From Pseudomonas orientalis (GTDB taxonomy: Bacteria > Pseudomonadota > Gammaproteobacteria > Pseudomonadales > Pseudomonadaceae): 64,000 nucleotides of DNA. The stretch spans positions 1 through 64,000 of the forward strand of contig NZ_JYLM01000006.1 in assembly GCF_001439815.1 (NCBI RefSeq). Direction: 5' to 3'. A program made the position numbers and the translations under genes. Positions 19,787 through 29,926 of the stretch are shown here, piece by piece. The notes below the pieces were generated by a model that was not told where the DNA came from, did no database searches, and was given only the letters and a program-made list of their open reading frames with translations. Positions within the stretch are counted from its first letter, which is position 1, and every line of letters starts with the position of its first letter.

Positions 19787-22558
19787 GTGCGCTGGCTCAG
19801 GATCGCCTTAGGTTTTACCGTCAGTCTGCTGACCCTGCTCTGCCTGGTCCCGGCTCAAGCCGCGGCACAAGGCAGTGGTTGGGCAGTCTTGCTCGATGAT
19901 CAGGCCGACCTGCAACTGAGCGACATTCGATCCTCGCGCTACACCAATCAATTCAGCCCCATCGAACTGGACCGGATTACCGCCGCGCCGCCGGACGGTG
20001 CGTTGTGGGTACGCTTCAAGCTGCAACCCGGCAAACATGAACAAGTGCTGCGCGTGTTCGCCCCGGACCTGTCGAACCTGAGCCTGTATGTGCTGGACGG
20101 CGATACGCTGGTGGAACAGCAAAGCACCGGCACGCGCCAGCCCCAGGCCGAACGCCCGCTGCCCAGCAGTGACTTCATGCTGCCGATGCCCCAGAGCCAG
20201 CGCCCGCTCGAGGTTTACCTGCGCCTGGTGTCGGAACACGAGCTACGCCCTTTTATCACCCTGGAGCCCGCCGTACTGGCCGCCGCCAACCAGAACCAGA
20301 CACTGGTCTACGGCTTGCTGTTCGGCGTGCTGCTGATGCTGATCCTGCATAACCTCACGCGCTTCGCTTATCACCGCTCGCGCAGCAGCCTGTGGCTGGC
20401 CGCGTGTGAATGCCTGCTGATGCTCAGCCTGGCGCTGTTGCTCAACGTGGTGGGGCCGTGGCTGCCCAACTGGCACGCGATCCAGACCCCCGGCGCGTAC
20501 CTCGCGCTGCTGCTGACCGCGCCGTGCGGGCTGATGTTTGCCTATCGCTTCTTCATGCCCCTGGGCCCGCACGCGCTGAACAAACTGTTGATGGCCGACA
20601 TATTGTTGATCGTGCTGTGCGGTCTGCTGCTGTTATTCGTCAACACCCTGCCGCTGAACATCATCACCTATGCCCTGGTGGCGCTGGCCGGCCTGAGCAT
20701 GCTGTTTGTCTCGGCCTATCACTGGCAGCAGGGCTATCGCCCGGCGCGCCTGTTCGTGGCGGGGATGGTGGTGTTCAACATCGGCACGCTGATCATTCTT
20801 CCCGCCCTGCTCGGCCTCACGCTGGTGGCGCCCCAAGGCCTGATCGTCACCCTGCTGAGTTTTATCTGCATCAGCGGCCTGTTGATGAGCCTGGCCCTGG
20901 GCGAGCGCCAGCGCGCCATTGTTGAAACGCGCTTCAGCCTCAGCCGCGACCTGGCCGCCAGCAACGCCGAAATCGCGGCCAAGGCCGAGTTCCTGGCAAA
21001 GATCAGCCACGAAATCCGCACCCCCATGAACGGCGTGCTGGGCATGACCGAATTGCTGCTGGGCACGCCGTTGTCGGTGAAGCAACGCGACTATGTGCAG
21101 ACCATCCATAGCGCCGGTAACGAGTTGCTCACGCTGATCAATGAAATCCTCGACATCTCCAAGCTCGAATCGGGACAGATCGAACTCGATGATGTGCAGT
21201 TCGACCTCAACGCGCTGATCGATGACTGCCTGAGCATCTTCCGCGCCAAGGCCGAGCAGCAGAATGTCGAGCTGATCAGCTTCATCCAGCCCCAGGTGCC
21301 GCGCGTGATCAGCGGTGACCCGACACGCCTGCGCCAGGCGTTGCTGAGCCTGCTGGAAAACGCCCTGCAAAAAACCGACGAGGGCGAAGTGCTGATCGTC
21401 GTTGCCCTCGACGAGCGCAGCCCCAAGCCGCGCCTGCGCATTGCGGTGCAAGACAGCGGCGTGCCGATGGAAGCCGCCGAGCGCGACGCCCTGTTGCACA
21501 GCGAACTGCACAGCAAGAACTTCCTCTCCGCGACACGCTTGAGCGGCCACCTGGGCCTGGTGATCGCACGCCAGTTGATCCTGTTGATGAACGGCGAATT
21601 CGGCGTCAAGAGCGGCAGCCACCAAGGCAGCACCCTGTGGCTGACCCTGCCGCTGGACCCGGAACGCCTGGAGCACCCGACCTCCGATCTCGACGGCCCG
21701 CTCAAGGACGCACGCGTGCTGGTGGTGGACGACAACGACACCTGCCGCAAGGTGCTGCTGCAGCAATGCTCTGCCTGGGGCCTGAACGTCAGCGCCGTGG
21801 CTTCCGGCAAAGAAGCCCTGGCCCTGCTGCGCACCAAGGCGCACCTGCGCGATTACTTCGATGTGGTGCTGCTGGACCAGAACATGCCCGGCATGACCGG
21901 CATGCAACTGGCGGCCAAGATCAAGGAAGACCCGAGCCTGAACCACGATATCCTGCTGATCATGCTCACCGGCATCAGCAACGCGCCGAGCAAGATCATT
22001 GCGCGCAACTGCGGGATCAAACGCATCCTCGCCAAACCGGTGGCCGGCTACACGCTCAAGACCACCCTGGCCGACGAACTGACCCAGCGCAGCAAAGGCG
22101 CGGCCCTGCCTCGCCCCGCTCCCGCCACGCCGGCAGCCATTACCGTGCCCAGCGACTTCCGCATCCTCGTGGCCGAGGACAACAGCATTTCCACCAAAGT
22201 GATACGCGGCATGCTTGGCAAGCTCAACCTCAACCCGGACACCGCCAGCAACGGCGAAGAAGCGCTGGAAGCGATGAAAGCCCAGCGCTATGACCTGGTG
22301 TTGATGGACTGTGAAATGCCGGTCCTCGATGGTTTCTCCGCCACCCAGCAACTACGCGCGTGGGAAGTCAGCCACCAGCGTGTACGCACGCCGGTGGTGG
22401 CGCTCACGGCGCACATTCTCTCGGAACATAAAGAGCGCGCGCGCCAGGCCGGGATGGACGGGCATATGGCCAAGCCGGTGGAGCTGTCGCAGTTGCGCGA
22501 GCTGGTGGATTATTGGGTTGTGCAGCGCCAGCAACGCCCGGAGCACGCGCCCTCATAA
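19787..22558 (+). CDS. retS: RetS-type hybrid sensor kinase
   Basis: A 923-residue membrane sensor. It has a signal segment, a periplasmic DISMED2-like sensor (about 30-165), seven membrane segments (about 180-375), and a HisKA domain with [20 protein letters not shown] (His408). The ATPase domain is degenerate: DSGVP replaces the usual DxGxG. Two receivers follow, with phosphoacceptor candidates Asp697 and Asp841. This domain order and the position just after purD match RetS (PA4856), which binds the GacS kinase and blocks the Gac/Rsm pathway. It thereby favours motile, acute-infection behaviour over biofilm and secondary metabolism. Homology is clear; the GacS link is inferred from P. aeruginosa. 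Confidence 0.92.
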   Translation: MRWLRIALGFTVSLLTLLCLVPAQAAAQGSGWAVLLDDQADLQLSDIRSSRYTNQFSPIELDRITAAPPDGALWVRFKLQPGKHEQVLRVFAPDLSNLSLYVLDGDTLVEQQSTGTRQPQAERPLPSSDFMLPMPQSQRPLEVYLRLVSEHELRPFITLEPAVLAAANQNQTLVYGLLFGVLLMLILHNLTRFAYHRSRSSLWLAACECLLMLSLALLLNVVGPWLPNWHAIQTPGAYLALLLTAPCGLMFAYRFFMPLGPHALNKLLMADILLIVLCGLLLLFVNTLPLNIITYALVALAGLSMLFVSAYHWQQGYRPARLFVAGMVVFNIGTLIILPALLGLTLVAPQGLIVTLLSFICISGLLMSLALGERQRAIVETRFSLSRDLAASNAEIAAKAEFLAKISHEIRTPMNGVLGMTELLLGTPLSVKQRDYVQTIHSAGNELLTLINEILDISKLESGQIELDDVQFDLNALIDDCLSIFRAKAEQQNVELISFIQPQVPRVISGDPTRLRQALLSLLENALQKTDEGEVLIVVALDERSPKPRLRIAVQDSGVPMEAAERDALLHSELHSKNFLSATRLSGHLGLVIARQLILLMNGEFGVKSGSHQGSTLWLTLPLDPERLEHPTSDLDGPLKDARVLVVDDNDTCRKVLLQQCSAWGLNVSAVASGKEALALLRTKAHLRDYFDVVLLDQNMPGMTGMQLAAKIKEDPSLNHDILLIMLTGISNAPSKIIARNCGIKRILAKPVAGYTLKTTLADELTQRSKGAALPRPAPATPAAITVPSDFRILVAEDNSISTKVIRGMLGKLNLNPDTASNGEEALEAMKAQRYDLVLMDCEMPVLDGFSATQQLRAWEVSHQRVRTPVVALTAHILSEHKERARQAGMDGHMAKPVELSQLRELVDYWVVQRQQRPEHAPS

Positions 22559-22588
22559 CTTAAATGCCATCAAGTGGTATGGGCAATC

Positions 22589-22683
22589 AAATGTGGGAGG
22601 GGGCTTGCCCCCGATTGCGGAGTGTCAGCAGATACATCTGTGGCTGACCCACCGCTATCGGGGGCAAGCCCCCTCCCACATTT
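22589..22683. repeat. Inverted REP pair between retS and marC
   Basis: Two facing REP copies, 95 bp, starting 31 bases past the retS stop. It may end or stabilise the retS transcript. Confidence 0.9.
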
Positions 22684-22738
22684 GATCTCTTGCGCCTGAT
22701 AGACTCCTCCACACTTCCACCGCCCGCGAGCCGCCCCC

Positions 22739-23335
22739 ATGCTCCACGTGTTATTCAGCGTTTACCTGAAGATGCTGGTGCTCTACAGCCCGTTCTTCGT
22801 GCTGTCCTGCTTCATCAGCCTGACCCGCGGCTATTCCAGCAGGGAGCGGCGGCGCCTGGCCTGGAAAGTGGCGTTGGCGACGCTGGTGTCGAGCGTGCTG
22901 CTGTACCTGTTCGGCCGGGTGATTTTCAGTGTGTTCGGCATCACCGTGGACGCGTTCCGCATCGGCGCCGGCAGCGTGCTGTTTATCTCCGCGCTGGGCA
23001 TGGCCCAGGGCAAATCGGCGGTGCAGACCGATAACGTGCAGCAGGACGTGACCATCGTACCGTTGACCATCCCGCTCACGGTCGGCCCCGGCACCATCGG
23101 TGCGTTGCTGGTAATGGGGGTGAGCCAGCCTCACTGGGATGACAAACTCACCGCCATCCTCAGCATCGCCCTGGCCAGTCTCACCGTGGGCGTGGTGCTG
23201 TACCTGTCCAATCGGATCGAACGCATTCTTGGCGACCAGGGCTTGCAGATTGTCAGCCGGTTGATGGGCCTGTTCGTGTGCGCCCTGGCCGCGCAGATTA
23301 TCTTTACCGGGGTCCGTGGCTATCTGGTGACCTAG
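22739..23335 (+). CDS. MarC-family integral membrane protein
   Basis: A 198-residue inner-membrane protein with six hydrophobic segments. The family pattern is visible: FFVLSCFISLTRGYSSRERR near the start, then IVPLTIPLTVGPGTIGALLV in the centre. MarC proteins were once linked to multiple antibiotic resistance but have no proven function. It follows retS, as I recall for PAO1, where the next gene is urtA. Here about 19.5 kb of other genes comes first. Its TAG stop overlaps the TAG stop of the convergent gene by sharing CTAG. Confidence 0.88.
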   Translation: MLHVLFSVYLKMLVLYSPFFVLSCFISLTRGYSSRERRRLAWKVALATLVSSVLLYLFGRVIFSVFGITVDAFRIGAGSVLFISALGMAQGKSAVQTDNVQQDVTIVPLTIPLTVGPGTIGALLVMGVSQPHWDDKLTAILSIALASLTVGVVLYLSNRIERILGDQGLQIVSRLMGLFVCALAAQIIFTGVRGYLVT

Positions 23336-24111
23336 ATCCGGTATTTGGCAATGGCCGACTGCACTTTGTCGCCCGCACTGTCGCGCATCAGTTGAACAGT
23401 CTTTTCGTTGACCACCGAGGTATTGAGCACCAGGCAGGTCTGCCCGCTGAAGGCCTCGAACGATGAGCTGTCCCATTCAAGGAACGGCAAACCCACCTGC
23501 TTGCTCACGCCGTGGCTGCTGTAGGTCACCAATACCATCATCACTTCGCCATTGGTTTCAGCGCAGGAGGCCACGCCGAAGTCACCGCCCTCGTGCACGC
23601 TGCTGTTGCGCTTGAACAAATCGAAAGATGCCGGCAGTTGCTTCAACGCCTCCAGCGCATCGGCGGCCAGTTTCGGCAGCAGGCTGAGCAGCGGCCCCGA
23701 CAACGACATCGAGGCGAGCAGCGCGCCGATGATGTTCAGCGCCGCCAGTTGCACCGTCAGCCCCTTGCCGGCGCGTGAGACGCGCTCGAAGCTGCTGCGC
23801 ACCGGCAGCCAGCCGAGACTGACCATCACCTTGATAAATTCGTCGTACCAGACCTCGGTGCCCCGATGCACCTTCAATACATCGCTCACGTAACTGCTGG
23901 CCAGCAGGTAGCTTTTACGGATGTACTCGCGGTTAAGCCCGGACAGCCCCTCGGCAAAAGAAATCACACCGTTGTTGACCACTGCCGCGTTGCAGTCATC
24001 TTCGGTGTCCAGCGCTAACGTCGCGGGCGCGCCAGGCGCACCCGGTAACTTGTAAGCGGCAATCAGCTTGCGCCGTTTTGTACTGTTGATCCTTCTATGA
24101 TGTCGCTCCAT
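23332..24111 (-). CDS. Unrecognised 259-residue protein
   Basis: I do not recognise this protein. The start at 24111 (MERHHRRINSTKRRKL) is chosen because GTGGAG lies nine bases upstream; a longer frame from 24297 would add 62 residues of unlikely composition. The first 16 residues are very basic. Residues about 40-105 are helical, with WYDEFIKVMVSLGW near 88-101. A hydrophobic, small-residue stretch (about 117-147, LNIIGALLASMSLSGPLLSL) may insert into or lie on a membrane. The C-terminal 90 residues look beta-rich and soluble. There is no signal peptide. It is convergent with marC, sharing a CTAG stop overlap, and stands alone at the left edge of the accessory block. It might be a pore-forming or effector-like protein, but nothing proves this. 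Confidence 0.75.
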   Translation of the reverse strand: MERHHRRINSTKRRKLIAAYKLPGAPGAPATLALDTEDDCNAAVVNNGVISFAEGLSGLNREYIRKSYLLASSYVSDVLKVHRGTEVWYDEFIKVMVSLGWLPVRSSFERVSRAGKGLTVQLAALNIIGALLASMSLSGPLLSLLPKLAADALEALKQLPASFDLFKRNSSVHEGGDFGVASCAETNGEVMMVLVTYSSHGVSKQVGLPFLEWDSSSFEAFSGQTCLVLNTSVVNEKTVQLMRDSAGDKVQSAIAKYRI

Positions 24112-24270
24112 TTTCAATTCTCCACGTACACCCCGACTCGGGGCTTGTAACCACACTAGTCCAGTCACCGACAGGCTTTCCAGGCGACAAACATCCCTTG
24201 GCGCGGCTCGGCAAAACGCGCCGGCCAGCAATAACGCGGCATGAAGGATGGGCCTCGTTGTTTCGTCGTG

Positions 24271-24327
24271 AAAAAAAGAAAAAGCCCCGAACGACAACAG
24301 GAAAATCCTTGCGTCATTCGGAGCTTT
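24271..24327 (-). terminator. Intrinsic terminator of the cobGHIJ operon
   Basis: Read on the minus strand, a 15-bp stem starting AAAGCTCCGAATGAC pairs with GTCGTTCGGGGCTTT with two G-T pairs. A 17-base loop separates the arms and TTCTTTTTTT follows. It begins about 20 bases after the cobJ stop. Confidence 0.9.
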
Positions 24328-24348
24328 CGGACGGCCGCCGAGCTGTTT

Positions 24349-25986
24349 TCAGGAGGCGGGTTTATCGCCGTACCAACGCGGGGTGTACACCCACTCGCCA
24401 CCACCGGCACGTGCAAAGGTGCAGGTGGTGGACGAGCCGATCAGCACCATGGTGCGCATGTCCACCTGGTCGGGAGTGAGTTGCCCCAGCGTGGTGACGC
24501 GCAGCGTCTGGCCGGGGCGACCGATATCACGGCCCAGCACCACCGGCGTTTCAGCGGTGCGGTGCTGCGCGACGATCTCCAGCGCACGCCCCAGTTGCCA
24601 TGGCCGCGCACGGGATATCGGGTTGTAGAACGCCAGGGCCAGGTCGGCCTGGGACGCAAGGTCCAGACGCTTTTCGATGATCGACCACGGCTTGAGGTTA
24701 TCCGACAGCGACATCACACAGAAGTCATGCCCCAGCGGCGCACCCGCCTGGGCAGCGGTGGCCAGGGAAGCCGAGACGCCGGGCAGGATTTGCAGGTCGA
24801 CCTGATGCCAGGCCGCGTCCGTGGACTCATGCAGCGCCTCGATCACCGCAGCGGCCATGGCGAACACACCTGGATCGCCCGACGACACCACCACCACCGA
24901 GCGCCCCTGGGCGGCCAGCTCGAAGGCATGACGGGCGCGTTGCATTTCTTCGCGGTTGTCCGTGCAGTGCTGCACCTGATCATCCCGGAACGGTCCGGCC
25001 ATGCGCACGTAGGTTTCGTAGCCGAGCACATCGGTACACCGCGCCAACTCGGCCTTGACCGCCGGCACCATCAATTCGGCGGCGCCAGGGCCCAGCCCGA
25101 TCACGGCAAGGCGACCGCGTGGGCGACCGACCTGTGACACGTCCAAAGGCTGTTCGGCGACGCTGAGGGTGATGTCCGCCTGCGGCTCGACCTTGGCAAA
25201 CCGCAGCGGTACGCCCAGTTCCAGCGCGGCCTCATGCAACGACGCGTCGGCCATCTGCAGGTCGCTGGCGAGCAGGCACGCCAGCGATTGCACGGCAACG
25301 CCCGCCTCATGCAAGGCGCTGCGCACACGTGCGGCCAAGTGCGCACCTGGCTTGCAGGTGACGCACACCGTTTTCGGATAAATCAGCAATTCATCGGCGG
25401 CGGGCTCACGCTCGGTACTGCCCACGTGAATCGCCAGGCGCGCGTGCGGATCCTCCGGCAGATTGGCCTGCGCAAGCCACGGTGCCGCGCCTTCAATGCG
25501 CACGCTTTCACCGGCCAGCAGGTCCGAGACAAAGCGTTTGCCCACCTCCAGGTCCGCCAACTCATAGCCCTTGGGCGGGTTGAGCAGGCAGGTTCCAAAG
25601 CGCAACTCGCCGCTGGTGGTGATCGCCGCCGCCACGCCCAACGCGGCGGCAATCTCACGCGCCATCACATTCACACCGCCCAGCCCCCCCAGCAGCGGCA
25701 CCACGGCGCTGCCGTCTTCGGCTACGGCCAGCACCGCCGGCTCCTCACCTTTTTCGAGCAACAGCGGCGCGAGGGTGCGGATCACGATGCCGGCGGCGCA
25801 CAGCGCAATCAGCGGCGTGCCCTGCTGGTAGAGCTGGCGCAGCGTGGCGCCGAATTCACTGTAGCCCTGGTCCGCGCCGTCGACCCGACCGGTCAGGCCG
25901 TGGATCAGCGCCATCGGGTAACGCTGCTGGATCTTGCGCGCCGTCGCCAGGCTGCCCTGGCCCAGAATGACAATCGCCGGGCTCAT
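24349..25986 (-). CDS. cobJ: CbiG/CobE-like domain fused to precorrin-3B C17-methyltransferase
   Basis: A 545-residue two-domain protein. Residues 1-280 resemble CbiG/CobE: IRTLAPLLLEKGEEPAVLAV and GGLGGVNVMAREIAAALG in the N-terminal part, then TVCVTCKPGAHLAARVRSAL in the C-terminal part. Residues 295-545 are a SAM-dependent CobJ methyltransferase with RLAVIGLGPGAAELMVPAV, VVVVSSGDPGVFAMAAA and VLGRDIGRPGQ. CobJ contracts the ring by methylating C17 of precorrin-3B. The ATG at 25986 overlaps the cobI stop as TGATG. It is the last gene of the leftward cobG-cobH-cobI-cobJ operon, followed by a strong terminator. Confidence 0.9.
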   Translation of the reverse strand: MSPAIVILGQGSLATARKIQQRYPMALIHGLTGRVDGADQGYSEFGATLRQLYQQGTPLIALCAAGIVIRTLAPLLLEKGEEPAVLAVAEDGSAVVPLLGGLGGVNVMAREIAAALGVAAAITTSGELRFGTCLLNPPKGYELADLEVGKRFVSDLLAGESVRIEGAAPWLAQANLPEDPHARLAIHVGSTEREPAADELLIYPKTVCVTCKPGAHLAARVRSALHEAGVAVQSLACLLASDLQMADASLHEAALELGVPLRFAKVEPQADITLSVAEQPLDVSQVGRPRGRLAVIGLGPGAAELMVPAVKAELARCTDVLGYETYVRMAGPFRDDQVQHCTDNREEMQRARHAFELAAQGRSVVVVSSGDPGVFAMAAAVIEALHESTDAAWHQVDLQILPGVSASLATAAQAGAPLGHDFCVMSLSDNLKPWSIIEKRLDLASQADLALAFYNPISRARPWQLGRALEIVAQHRTAETPVVLGRDIGRPGQTLRVTTLGQLTPDQVDMRTMVLIGSSTTCTFARAGGGEWVYTPRWYGDKPAS

Positions 25987-26717
25987 CAACCTTGCCACCG
26001 TTCACCGGGCACGATGATCAACGAGAAATACGGCGATGACATCGGCTCCACCTCGTCCAACGGCACGATTTTCTGATTGGCCATGGTGGCGCGCTCCACG
26101 TACAGCGCGCGCCCGGCCAGACCGAGTTCTTCCAGTACCTGGCGCACCTTGGGGAAGTTGCGCCCCAACTTCATGATCACCGCCGCGTCGGCGTCCGCCA
26201 GCCGGCGCTTGAGGTCATCGTGCGGCAACACGCCCGACAGCACCGACAGGCTCTGGTTGCGATACACCAGCGGCGCGCCCAATACCGAAGCACCGCCCAG
26301 CATCGAACACACGCCGGGAATGACCTGTGCTTCGTAGCGCTCGGCAAGGCGGTCATGCAGGTACATGTAGGAGCCGTAGAAGAACGGGTCGCCTTCACAG
26401 ATCACCGCCACATCGCGGCCCGCATCCAGGTGCGCGGCCACGTCGACGCTGGCGGTGTCGTAGAAGTCGCTGATCACTTGCTCATAGGACAGCGGCGCCG
26501 GCAGCGCCTCGGTGGTCACCGGGTACACCAGTGGCATCAGGGTCTGTTGCGGCACCAGGTGATCCTCGATGATGCCGAACGCATTGCCCTTCTTGCCCTT
26601 GGCCACGAAGTACGCCACCACCGGCGACTCGCGCAGCAGGCGCAGGGCTTTGACGGTTATCAGCTCAGGGTCGCCGGGGCCCACGCCCAGGCCGATCAGA
26701 CGTCCGCGTGCGTGCAT
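25986..26717 (-). CDS. cobI: Precorrin-2 C20-methyltransferase
   Basis: A 243-residue SAM-dependent methyltransferase making precorrin-3A from precorrin-2. Family features are [20 protein letters not shown] at the N-terminus, [20 protein letters not shown] (a CobI hallmark), [17 protein letters not shown] and [20 protein letters not shown]. The ATG at 26717 has GGAGGT at good spacing; the ATG one codon earlier (26720) is also possible. It overlaps both neighbours, cobH upstream and cobJ downstream, so translation is probably coupled. Confidence 0.94.
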   Translation of the reverse strand: MHARGRLIGLGVGPGDPELITVKALRLLRESPVVAYFVAKGKKGNAFGIIEDHLVPQQTLMPLVYPVTTEALPAPLSYEQVISDFYDTASVDVAAHLDAGRDVAVICEGDPFFYGSYMYLHDRLAERYEAQVIPGVCSMLGGASVLGAPLVYRNQSLSVLSGVLPHDDLKRRLADADAAVIMKLGRNFPKVRQVLEELGLAGRALYVERATMANQKIVPLDEVEPMSSPYFSLIIVPGERWQG

Positions 26718-27343
26718 CATTCGACCTCCGTGGCGAGCGCATTGACGGCGGCGGCGGCCATGGCGCTGCCGCCCAGACGGCCCTGCATGATCACGAACGG
26801 TACGCCACGGCTGTCGGCGGCGAGCATCGCCTTGGATTCGGCCGCGCCGACGAAACCGACCGGGAAACCCAGGATCAACGCAGGTTTCGGCGCGCCGGCG
26901 TCGAGCATTTCCAGCAGGTAGAACAAAGCCGTCGGCGCGTTGCCGATCACCACCACGCTGCCTGCCAGGTGCGGGCGCCACAATTCCAGGGCAGCGGCGG
27001 AACGGGTATTGCCCAACGCCCGCGCCAGCTCGGGCACGTTTTCATCACGCAGGGTGCAGATCACCTGGTTATTGGCCGGCAGGCGCGTACGGGTCACGCC
27101 TTCGGAGACCATCCGCGCATCACACAGAATCGGCGCGCCAGCAGCCAGCGCATCACGCCCGGCCTTGCCTGCGCCTTCGGAAAATTGCAGGCCATCGACC
27201 GCCTCGACCATGCCGCAGGCATGAATCACCCGCACCGCGAGTTTTTCCAGATCGGCCGGGATGCGCTCCAGGTTGGCTTCCGCGCGAATAATGGCGAAGG
27301 AGTTGCGATAGATCTCCTGACCGTCGCGGATGTAATCAATCAT
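26717..27343 (-). CDS. cobH: Precorrin-8X methylmutase
   Basis: A 208-residue enzyme moving a methyl group from C11 to C12 to give hydrogenobyrinate. It shows [40 protein letters not shown] (with the active-site histidine), [20 protein letters not shown] and [15 protein letters not shown]. Length is typical (about 208-210). The ATG at 27343 begins the conserved MIDYIRDG; it overlaps the cobG end by eight bases. Confidence 0.95.
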   Translation of the reverse strand: MIDYIRDGQEIYRNSFAIIRAEANLERIPADLEKLAVRVIHACGMVEAVDGLQFSEGAGKAGRDALAAGAPILCDARMVSEGVTRTRLPANNQVICTLRDENVPELARALGNTRSAAALELWRPHLAGSVVVIGNAPTALFYLLEMLDAGAPKPALILGFPVGFVGAAESKAMLAADSRGVPFVIMQGRLGGSAMAAAAVNALATEVE

Positions 27344-28625
27344 CGGTGTTGCTCCGTAGGCGAGCGCGTAACAGGGCGCCCGCCGCTTCAATGGAAAGAG
27401 TGCGCGCATGCAGCCGGCCAAAACCTGGATGGGCGGCGTCGCGAAAATAGAGGTCGTAGTGGCCGGGGCTCACCGCCAGCAGGGTGACCGGTGCGGTGTG
27501 CGCGGCGGCGCAGGAGCGCGGACAGCCGGACAGGTGCGCCTCGACGCCGGGCTGCAGGGCGGCCAGTTGCACCGCGTCGGCCTTGGTATCGGCCAGGCCC
27601 TTGCCGCAACCGCTGGAACCGGTACAGGCGATCATGCATGCCAAGGGTTGGTCGATTGAACACAGAAAGCCCAGTTGCCCCAAGCGTTCAGTCACGGCGC
27701 CAACGCGTTCAATGTGGGGCAGCAGCACGCCCTGCCAGGGCGTGAAGCGCAACGTGCCATCGCCATACTCGCTGGCCAGTTGCGCGGCGCCCTGGAGCAT
27801 CAGCGGATCCAGGCGGCCCAGGGGTGCGACTGCCGCGACATAGAACTGATTCTTCTGGGGCTGGGGATAACTTCCGATGTGCAGCAACGCACCACTGGCC
27901 GGGCGTTTGAAGCCCTGCGCCGACAGCAGCGGCACGCTGAGGCGGCTCACCAAGTTATCCACAGGCAGATGGCGCATACGCGTCTGCTCGGGCGTCGCCA
28001 GGTCGAGAAAGGCTTCCAGCACCGCCACTACCAGCGCATGGCCCTGGTCCAGCGGCACTGCCGCCACGGGCTCATCCAGCCCCGGGCAGCCGGCCAGGCC
28101 GAACGCCAGCAGCGTCTGACCCTCATGCACAAACGCCGACAGCCACAGGTCATGGTGATGCTCGAGCATCGCCAGGGCTTCACCGCCATCCAGTTGCACG
28201 GCGAATTTGGCCGACAACTGATGAAAACGCGGATGACTTTCCAAGGTGGCAAGAATCTGCGCGGCCAGCGGGCGGGTGTCGAACAGCATCTGCGGATCGA
28301 TGCCGGCGCTGGGGCTGAGCATCAGGTTGCGCACGTCATCACCGGCCGCATTGCTCGGGCCGAGCCCGGCCGCCAGCAGCATCGCGATCAAGGCGTCCTG
28401 TTCGGCGCCGATCCCGCGAATCTGCAGGTTGGCGCGGTTGGTCGCCTCGATCACCCCGCTCGCGTACGCCTGGGCCGCATCCGCCACGGCATTGGCCTGG
28501 GCTGCGGTAATCGAACCACCGGCCAGTTTGACCCGACAGATACCGCCGTCCAACGCCTGGACAATACGCAGCAACCCCGGACAGGCCGAGGGGCGCAAGG
28601 TATTTACAGCGGGCGTTGGGTTCAC
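27336..28625 (-). CDS. cobG: Precorrin-3B synthase (oxygen-dependent)
   Basis: A 429-residue sirohaem/Fe-S protein of the nitrite/sulphite-reductase family that uses O2 to hydroxylate precorrin-3A, so it marks the aerobic cobalamin route. The cluster-binding cysteines are visible in ACTGSSGCGKGLADTK and later CPRSCAAAH. PGLLRIVQALDGGICRVKL starts the first ferredoxin-like repeat. The GTG at 28625 is chosen because it leaves 95 bases to the divergent cobL. An ATG at 28682 would add 19 residues and leave only 38 bases for two promoters. It leads the cobGHIJ operon. Confidence 0.9.
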   Translation of the reverse strand: MNPTPAVNTLRPSACPGLLRIVQALDGGICRVKLAGGSITAAQANAVADAAQAYASGVIEATNRANLQIRGIGAEQDALIAMLLAAGLGPSNAAGDDVRNLMLSPSAGIDPQMLFDTRPLAAQILATLESHPRFHQLSAKFAVQLDGGEALAMLEHHHDLWLSAFVHEGQTLLAFGLAGCPGLDEPVAAVPLDQGHALVVAVLEAFLDLATPEQTRMRHLPVDNLVSRLSVPLLSAQGFKRPASGALLHIGSYPQPQKNQFYVAAVAPLGRLDPLMLQGAAQLASEYGDGTLRFTPWQGVLLPHIERVGAVTERLGQLGFLCSIDQPLACMIACTGSSGCGKGLADTKADAVQLAALQPGVEAHLSGCPRSCAAAHTAPVTLLAVSPGHYDLYFRDAAHPGFGRLHARTLSIEAAGALLRARLRSNTDD

Positions 28626-28720
28626 GGGGCTACCGGTTGACGGGTAAAGGCGCGGTATTATGCCTGCTTTGTCCGGCGGCATGAAAAGCCTGCCCGTCGG
28701 ATGTCGTTCAAGGAATTGCT
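28626..28720. promoter_or_regulatory. Divergent cobG/cobL promoter region
   Basis: This 95-base gap must hold start signals for both directions. TATTAT on the plus strand and CATAAT on the minus strand overlap near 28656-28663, suggesting back-to-back -10 boxes. No cobalamin riboswitch could be recognised: the region is too short and lacks the B12 box. Confidence 0.4.
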
Positions 28721-29926
28721 ATGTCGCCCTGGCTGACGGTTGTAGGCATCGGTGAAGACGGTTTCAAGGGCCTGGGCAGGAATGCCCGGCACGCCCTGTT
28801 GCGCGCCACGCGGATTATAGGCGGCCAACGCCAGTTGGACCTGTTGCCTGTGTGTATTCGTGGCGAGCGCCAGCTATGGCCAAGCCCGTTTTCCCTGGAG
28901 CCGGTGCTGGCAAAGCGCGGCGAACCGGTGTGCGTGCTGGCCAGCGGAGATCCGATGTTTTTTGGCGTGGGCGCCAGTCTGGCGCGCCAGGTTGCCGCTG
29001 ATGAGCTGCTGATTCTACCGGCGCCGTCGTCGGTGTCCCTGGCAGCGGCGCGGTTGGGCTGGCCGTTGCAGGACGTGGTGACGGTATCCGTGGTGGCCCG
29101 GCCTTTCGCGGGAATCAACGCGCACCTGGCCAGCGGCGTGCGCTTGATAGTGCTGAGCAATGATGGCGGCAGCCCTGCATTGATTGCCGCGCTATTGACG
29201 GAAGCGGGGTTTGGGCCCAGCCAGCTGACGGTGTTTGAACACTTGGGCGGCGCGAACGAGCGGCGCTTGGACGGCCTGGCCGCAGACTGGCAACACCTCG
29301 GCACTGCCGATCTGAACCTGGTCGCCATCGATTGCCTGGCCTCCAGCGACACGCCGCCCTTGTCGCGCCTGGCAGGCCTGCCGGACTCGGCGTTCCAGCA
29401 CGACGGCCAACTGACCAAACGCGATGTGCGCGCCATGACCCTCGCCCGCCTCGCACCGATGCCCGGCGAACTGCTGTGGGACGTGGGTGCGGGCAGCGGT
29501 TCCATCGGCATCGAATGGATGCGCACGCATCCCAGCTGCCGTGCGCTGGCGATTGAGGCCGATGAAGGCCGCCAAGGCCTGATCGAACACAATCGCGACG
29601 CCCTCGGCGTGCCCGGCCTGCACCTGATTCGCGGCAAAGCCCCGGACGCGTTGCACGGCCTGCCGACACCCGACGCCATCTTCATCGGCGGCGGCGTCAC
29701 CCGCGACGGCGTACTCGATACCTGCTGGCAACAATTGCGGCCCGGTGGACGGTTGGTGGCCAATGCAGTGACCCTGCAAAGCGAAATGACCTTGATGAAC
29801 TGGCGCGCCCAACATGGCGGCGAACTGACCCGCATCCATGTGGCCCAGGCGCAGCCATTGGGCGAGTTCGATACCTGGCGCCAGGCGTTGCCGATCACGC
29901 TGCTGGAAGTGACCAAGCCGCTATGA
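28721..29926 (+). CDS. cobL: Precorrin-6Y C5,15-methyltransferase (decarboxylating)
   Basis: A 401-residue fusion of CbiE-like and CbiT-like domains. Residues 1-200 show [20 protein letters not shown] and [20 protein letters not shown], and methylate C5 and C15. Residues 230-401 show [20 protein letters not shown] and [14 protein letters not shown], a class I SAM fold that methylates and decarboxylates. The product is precorrin-8X, the substrate of CobH encoded by the divergent operon. Its stop overlaps the cobK start as ATGA. Confidence 0.95.
   Translation: MSPWLTVVGIGEDGFKGLGRNARHALLRATRIIGGQRQLDLLPVCIRGERQLWPSPFSLEPVLAKRGEPVCVLASGDPMFFGVGASLARQVAADELLILPAPSSVSLAAARLGWPLQDVVTVSVVARPFAGINAHLASGVRLIVLSNDGGSPALIAALLTEAGFGPSQLTVFEHLGGANERRLDGLAADWQHLGTADLNLVAIDCLASSDTPPLSRLAGLPDSAFQHDGQLTKRDVRAMTLARLAPMPGELLWDVGAGSGSIGIEWMRTHPSCRALAIEADEGRQGLIEHNRDALGVPGLHLIRGKAPDALHGLPTPDAIFIGGGVTRDGVLDTCWQQLRPGGRLVANAVTLQSEMTLMNWRAQHGGELTRIHVAQAQPLGEFDTWRQALPITLLEVTKPL

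Noticed and set aside
20633..22351. Long open frame antisense to retS (572 codons)
   Set aside because: It is rich in His, Gln and Gly without domains. The plus-strand RetS motifs are unambiguous.
28626..28720. Possible cobalamin riboswitch before cobG or cobL
   Set aside because: The gap is only 95 bases, shorter than a cobalamin riboswitch, and no B12 box could be seen.
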